Assembly (NCBI GenBank): GCA_020429495.1
Contig: JAGQLJ010000099.1
Location: 1 to 9,144 of the forward strand
Source of the DNA: Candidatus Dojkabacteria bacterium
GTDB taxonomy: Bacteria > Patescibacteriota > Dojkabacteria > J137
Length of the DNA: 9,144 nucleotides
Direction: 5' to 3'
Shown here: in pieces, positions 7,345 to 9,144 of the stretch
Layout of the letters: each line of letters begins with the position of its first letter
How positions within the stretch are numbered: position 1 is the first letter of the stretch
Translations under genes and position numbers: made by a program
Notes under the pieces: model-generated
Told to the model about the DNA's origin: nothing
Databases searched by the model: none
Seen by the model: the letters and a program-made list of their open reading frames with translations, nothing else

Positions 7345-7968
7345 ATGGCTAAGTCAGAAAAATTATTATTATTAGTTGCAGTATTGCTAACAATTGTTGC
7401 TGTAGCATTCTGGTCAGTAAATCTAACTTCTAAATCAGATACTCTACCAGATACAAACAATACAACAGATACAAGAAGAGTTCCAGGAGAAGATCTTGGA
7501 TTTAATGGAGATCCATCTTTTACAGAAGAAAACTTAGAAGTTTTACCTAACTTTGGAGTAAGCCTAGACTCATCAGAATTAAATACTGTTTCAGTTGATC
7601 TAAAAGGAGATACTCTGAATGTAAGATCAGCAGAAGCTGTTATTATGTATAATCCAGATGTTGTATCAATAACATCTATTACTCAAGGAGATTTATTTGA
7701 TTTATATATAACTACAGATTTATCAGAACCTGTTGAGAAAGATGCAAATGGAATGGCATATGTATCAATTGCAGGATCATTTGTAGGTGATGAATTACCA
7801 GAAGTAAAGACAGATGGAACTTTAGCAACACTTGAATATACAGCTTTAACTGATGCACCTGCCATATTCACAGTTGTTCAATTTGAAAAAGGAGCAGATA
7901 ATTACTCAAAGGTCATTACTGAAGACGGACAAAGTTATACTGTAGCTGAAACTTCAGTTTCACTATAA
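7345..7968 (+). CDS. Membrane-anchored cohesin-like protein 2
   Basis: This is a 207-aa protein with a hydrophobic N-terminal helix (about 7-26), a Thr/Asn/Asp-rich spacer (about 30-65) and a beta-sandwich domain (about 66-200) with cohesin-like strands: VSVDLKGDTLNVRSAEAVI (82-100), MYNPDVVSITS, GDLFDLYI (115-122), YVSIAGSF (139-146), a DGTLATLEYTAL strand (157-168) and NYSKVITEDGQSY (186-198). It shares the SA..VI.Y, LFD.YI and YSKV signatures with the first cohesin-like protein. There are no cysteines, in contrast to the neighbouring dockerin proteins. It follows the 394-aa protein by 44 nt; TATTAT (7327-7332) and TACAAT (7318-7323) are possible -10 elements but without a -35. It is the last gene of the cluster, before the palindrome. 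Its likely role is receptor for the dockerin-like modules. Confidence 0.7.
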   Translation: MAKSEKLLLLVAVLLTIVAVAFWSVNLTSKSDTLPDTNNTTDTRRVPGEDLGFNGDPSFTEENLEVLPNFGVSLDSSELNTVSVDLKGDTLNVRSAEAVIMYNPDVVSITSITQGDLFDLYITTDLSEPVEKDANGMAYVSIAGSFVGDELPEVKTDGTLATLEYTALTDAPAIFTVVQFEKGADNYSKVITEDGQSYTVAETSVSL

Positions 7969-7991
7969 AGATATTCAATTTAGCATATTAA

Positions 7992-8019
7992 AAACGGTTC
8001 CGTTATAACGGAACCGTTT
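7992..8019. terminator. 28-bp perfect palindrome, probable terminator hairpin between cluster and pcm
   Basis: Bases 7992-8019 are exactly self-complementary: a 12-bp stem containing ACGGTTCCGT, a TATA loop, and the return arm. It is far more GC-rich than its surroundings. It begins 23 nt after the stop of the last surface gene. On the + strand the arm ends TTT-A-G-TT, a short U-tract; on the - strand the run is TTTTT, so it may act in both directions. It ends 13 nt before the pcm start, so an operator for pcm is an alternative. Confidence 0.65.
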
Positions 8020-8032
8020 AGTTCATAAAAGC

Positions 8033-8713
8033 ATGAAGATTATTGATGTTAAAAAATTAGGTTCAGGTTCAATATTCCAGTGGACAAGAGAATATCTTTT
8101 TGATTTGCTAACTAAAGGTAAAAATCCACCACTCTATTCTCCTGCTATTATTGCTGCATTTCAAAATCTTGATAGAAAAGATTTTATTCCTCAGGAATAT
8201 AAATCTAAGGCTTATGAAGACTTAGATTTAGAGATTGGGCATGGAGAAAATTTTACGAGACCAACTACTCTAGCTCAAATGGCAGAATTACTAAAGCCAA
8301 AAACTGGAGGTACATACTTAGATATTGGTACTGGAACTGGATATTTTGCAATGATTTTAGGGTTTGTTGCAGGACCAAGTGGAAAAGTTATTACAATGGA
8401 ACGTGTTCAATGGCTATGGGAACTTGCAAGAGCAAATTCAACAAAATATAAGGATGTTAATAATATTAGTTTTCTTTATAGGAATGGAAACGAGGGCCTT
8501 GCTAATCAATCTCCATATGATGGAATTCATATCTCATTTGCAATGCCTACAGTATCTGAAAGTTTAAAAATGCAATTGAATAAAGATGGTGGAATACTTG
8601 TTTATCCAACTACAGATGGAAATATAAATGTTATAGAGCGAAATGGTGATGATTATATGGAAGAAATTGTACCAGGTTTTGTATTTAATGAAGGCAAGGA
8701 AGGTGTTGCTTAA
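8033..8713 (+). CDS. pcm: Protein-L-isoaspartate O-methyltransferase-like SAM-dependent methyltransferase
   Basis: Pcm uses SAM to methylate isoaspartyl residues in damaged proteins so that they can return to aspartate. The protein has 226 aa, close to the family's usual 205-230. The N-terminal part has the typical FIP (51-53) and then GHGENFTRPTTLAQM (69-83), the counterpart of the family's substrate loop. SAM motif I is LDIGTGTGYFA (96-106), with an acidic strand end at TMER (121-124). YDGIHISFA (162-170) and GGILVYP (186-192) match later motifs, and GFVFNEG near the C-terminus matches the closing strand. The usual catalytic Ser of the S-Q/A-P loop is replaced by Thr75 in FTRP, so activity or substrate may differ. 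No signal peptide, so cytosolic. No Shine-Dalgarno; CATAAA (8024-8029) lies 3 nt before the ATG, and the palindrome just upstream could regulate it. Confidence 0.85.
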   Translation: MKIIDVKKLGSGSIFQWTREYLFDLLTKGKNPPLYSPAIIAAFQNLDRKDFIPQEYKSKAYEDLDLEIGHGENFTRPTTLAQMAELLKPKTGGTYLDIGTGTGYFAMILGFVAGPSGKVITMERVQWLWELARANSTKYKDVNNISFLYRNGNEGLANQSPYDGIHISFAMPTVSESLKMQLNKDGGILVYPTTDGNINVIERNGDDYMEEIVPGFVFNEGKEGVA

Positions 8714-8802
8714 CCCCACTCATTTAAATAAAGGGTTGGTGACCCGATGTATCAGGACAAGAGGGCTTATTTACAAGAGCCTAACCTCTGGAATTTCTCT
8801 TT
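8714..8802 (+). other. Non-coding gap with possible hairpins after pcm
   Basis: GGGT-TGGTG-ACCC (8733-8745) is a small hairpin, and AGAGG (8760-8764) pairs with CCTCT (8785-8789) around an inner GCT/AGC pair, followed by a T-rich stretch reaching 8803. An AACCC/GGGTT pair (8712-8716 with 8733-8737) competes with the first hairpin. This could be the pcm terminator, or the outer flank of the GIY-YIG unit. I could not match it to a tRNA or riboswitch family. Confidence 0.3.
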
Positions 8803-9105
8803 TCATGTCATGGTGAGCTTGTCGAACCATGAGTTCTCGAAAAGTTGTGATAACCTGTCCCAATCTTCTTTAATTAGAGCTTTCTTTTTAGCACTACTCC
8901 ATCTTTTAATTTGTTTCTCAAAGTCTATTGCATTCGTAATACTATTAAACTCAAAAGATTTGAGTAATTTAAATGGTTTTCTTTTTGAAACATATCCTAC
9001 AGAATTTAAACTATGTTCGTATAGTCTACGATCAATATTATTAGTAACACCAATATAGAAAGAATTATCAGAACATAGCAGTATGTATACAAAATATTGA
9101 TTCAT
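8803..9105 (-). CDS. Small GIY-YIG nuclease-domain protein
   Basis: This is a 100-aa stand-alone GIY-YIG domain of the short YhbQ/UPF0213-like class. YFVYILLCSDNSFYIGVTN (4-22) holds the two signature strands (VYI and YIG). DRRLYEH (25-31) carries the conserved Arg, and an ...FEKQIKRWSSAKKKALI segment (about 62-78) contains the family's metal-binding Glu. GIY-YIG domains make single-site DNA cuts; the role of the stand-alone bacterial forms is poorly known. The last nine residues (SWFDKLTMT) and stop are encoded in and just past the left inverted repeat, so the repeat supplies the C-terminus. The start is 15 nt from the inner edge of the right repeat; TTGTCG in that repeat, 17 bp and TATTTT could be a promoter (weak). 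It is not UvrC, which is about 600 residues. Confidence 0.9.
   Translation of the reverse strand: MNQYFVYILLCSDNSFYIGVTNNIDRRLYEHSLNSVGYVSKRKPFKLLKSFEFNSITNAIDFEKQIKRWSSAKKKALIKEDWDRLSQLFENSWFDKLTMT
8808..8832 (+). repeat. Left copy of long inverted repeat flanking the GIY-YIG gene
   Basis: This 25-nt element has a 7-bp terminal stem, TCATGGT/ACCATGA, around a GAGCTTGTCGA loop, so each copy is itself hairpin-forming. It is the exact reverse complement of the sequence at 9121-9144 over the 24 bases visible. It overlaps the 3' end of the nuclease gene. From memory, GAGCTTGTCGAA-containing palindromes are common dispersed repeats in many bacteria; I could not check this. Confidence 0.85.
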
Positions 9106-9120
9106 AAAATAACTGACGGG

Positions 9121-9144
9121 TCATGGTTCGACAAGCTCACCATG
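9121..9144 (-). repeat. Right copy of long inverted repeat, cut by the window edge
   Basis: All 24 visible bases match the reverse complement of the left copy; the next base lies outside the window, so the full length and any target-site duplication cannot be seen. The bases just inside the two copies do not match, so the repeat ends sharply on the inner side. Confidence 0.85.

Noticed and set aside
3342..7968. Type IV pilin-like N-termini for the surface proteins
   Set aside because: The helices lack a G/A-F-x4-E prepilin cleavage motif.
8714..8802. tRNA or known riboswitch
   Set aside because: No T-loop, acceptor stem or recognised aptamer core could be found.
8747..9058. Plus-strand open frame of 103 codons opposite the GIY-YIG gene
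   Set aside because: It is antisense to a clear GIY-YIG domain and runs through the left inverted repeat; its protein has no recognisable pattern.
165..9105. UGA recoding as in some Patescibacteria lineages
   Set aside because: No in-frame TGA occurs in any confident gene, Trp is TGG, and TGA terminates the GIY-YIG gene.
1..9144. CRISPR array
   Set aside because: No regularly spaced direct repeats are present; the only long repeat is the inverted pair at the right end.

Overview
The window is an AT-rich, gene-dense bacterial segment coding for short proteins, several of them lineage-specific and membrane-anchored. It uses the standard code: TAA, TAG and TGA all end genes, and Trp is TGG. 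None of the ten predicted starts has a recognisable Shine-Dalgarno sequence, and at three of them a sigma70-type -10 hexamer lies only 4-6 nt before the ATG, which suggests leaderless mRNAs. Together these features fit a Candidate Phyla Radiation (Patescibacteria) genome. That placement is inference; no rRNA or ribosomal protein is present to confirm it.

1-2177: after an AT-rich leader with two inverted repeats comes the C-terminal half of the excision-repair helicase UvrB, starting with its own ATG and an extended -10 promoter but lacking the N-terminal half. Tail-to-tail with it (4-bp overlap) lies a tightly packed minus-strand pair of genes that I do not recognise. 2178-3293: a compact divergent promoter and mnmA, the tRNA 2-thiouridylase, complete with its PP-loop and both catalytic cysteines.

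3342-7968 is the striking part: five co-directional genes, all encoding proteins with one N-terminal membrane segment and an exported C-terminal part. In order these are a small dockerin-like protein, a cohesin-like protein, a 545-residue Cys-rich protein ending in a dockerin-like module, a 394-residue paralogue of it, and a second cohesin-like protein. The two large proteins are built from two alternating Cys-rich module types. The arrangement suggests a self-contained cohesin/dockerin surface assembly in which both partners are membrane-anchored. A 28-bp perfect palindrome closes the cluster and precedes a pcm-like methyltransferase gene.

8714-9144: after a short non-coding stretch with possible hairpins comes a small minus-strand GIY-YIG nuclease gene bounded by a long inverted repeat of at least 24 bp. 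The last codons of the nuclease are part of the repeat. This looks like a small mobile or REP-like unit whose right copy runs off the window edge.
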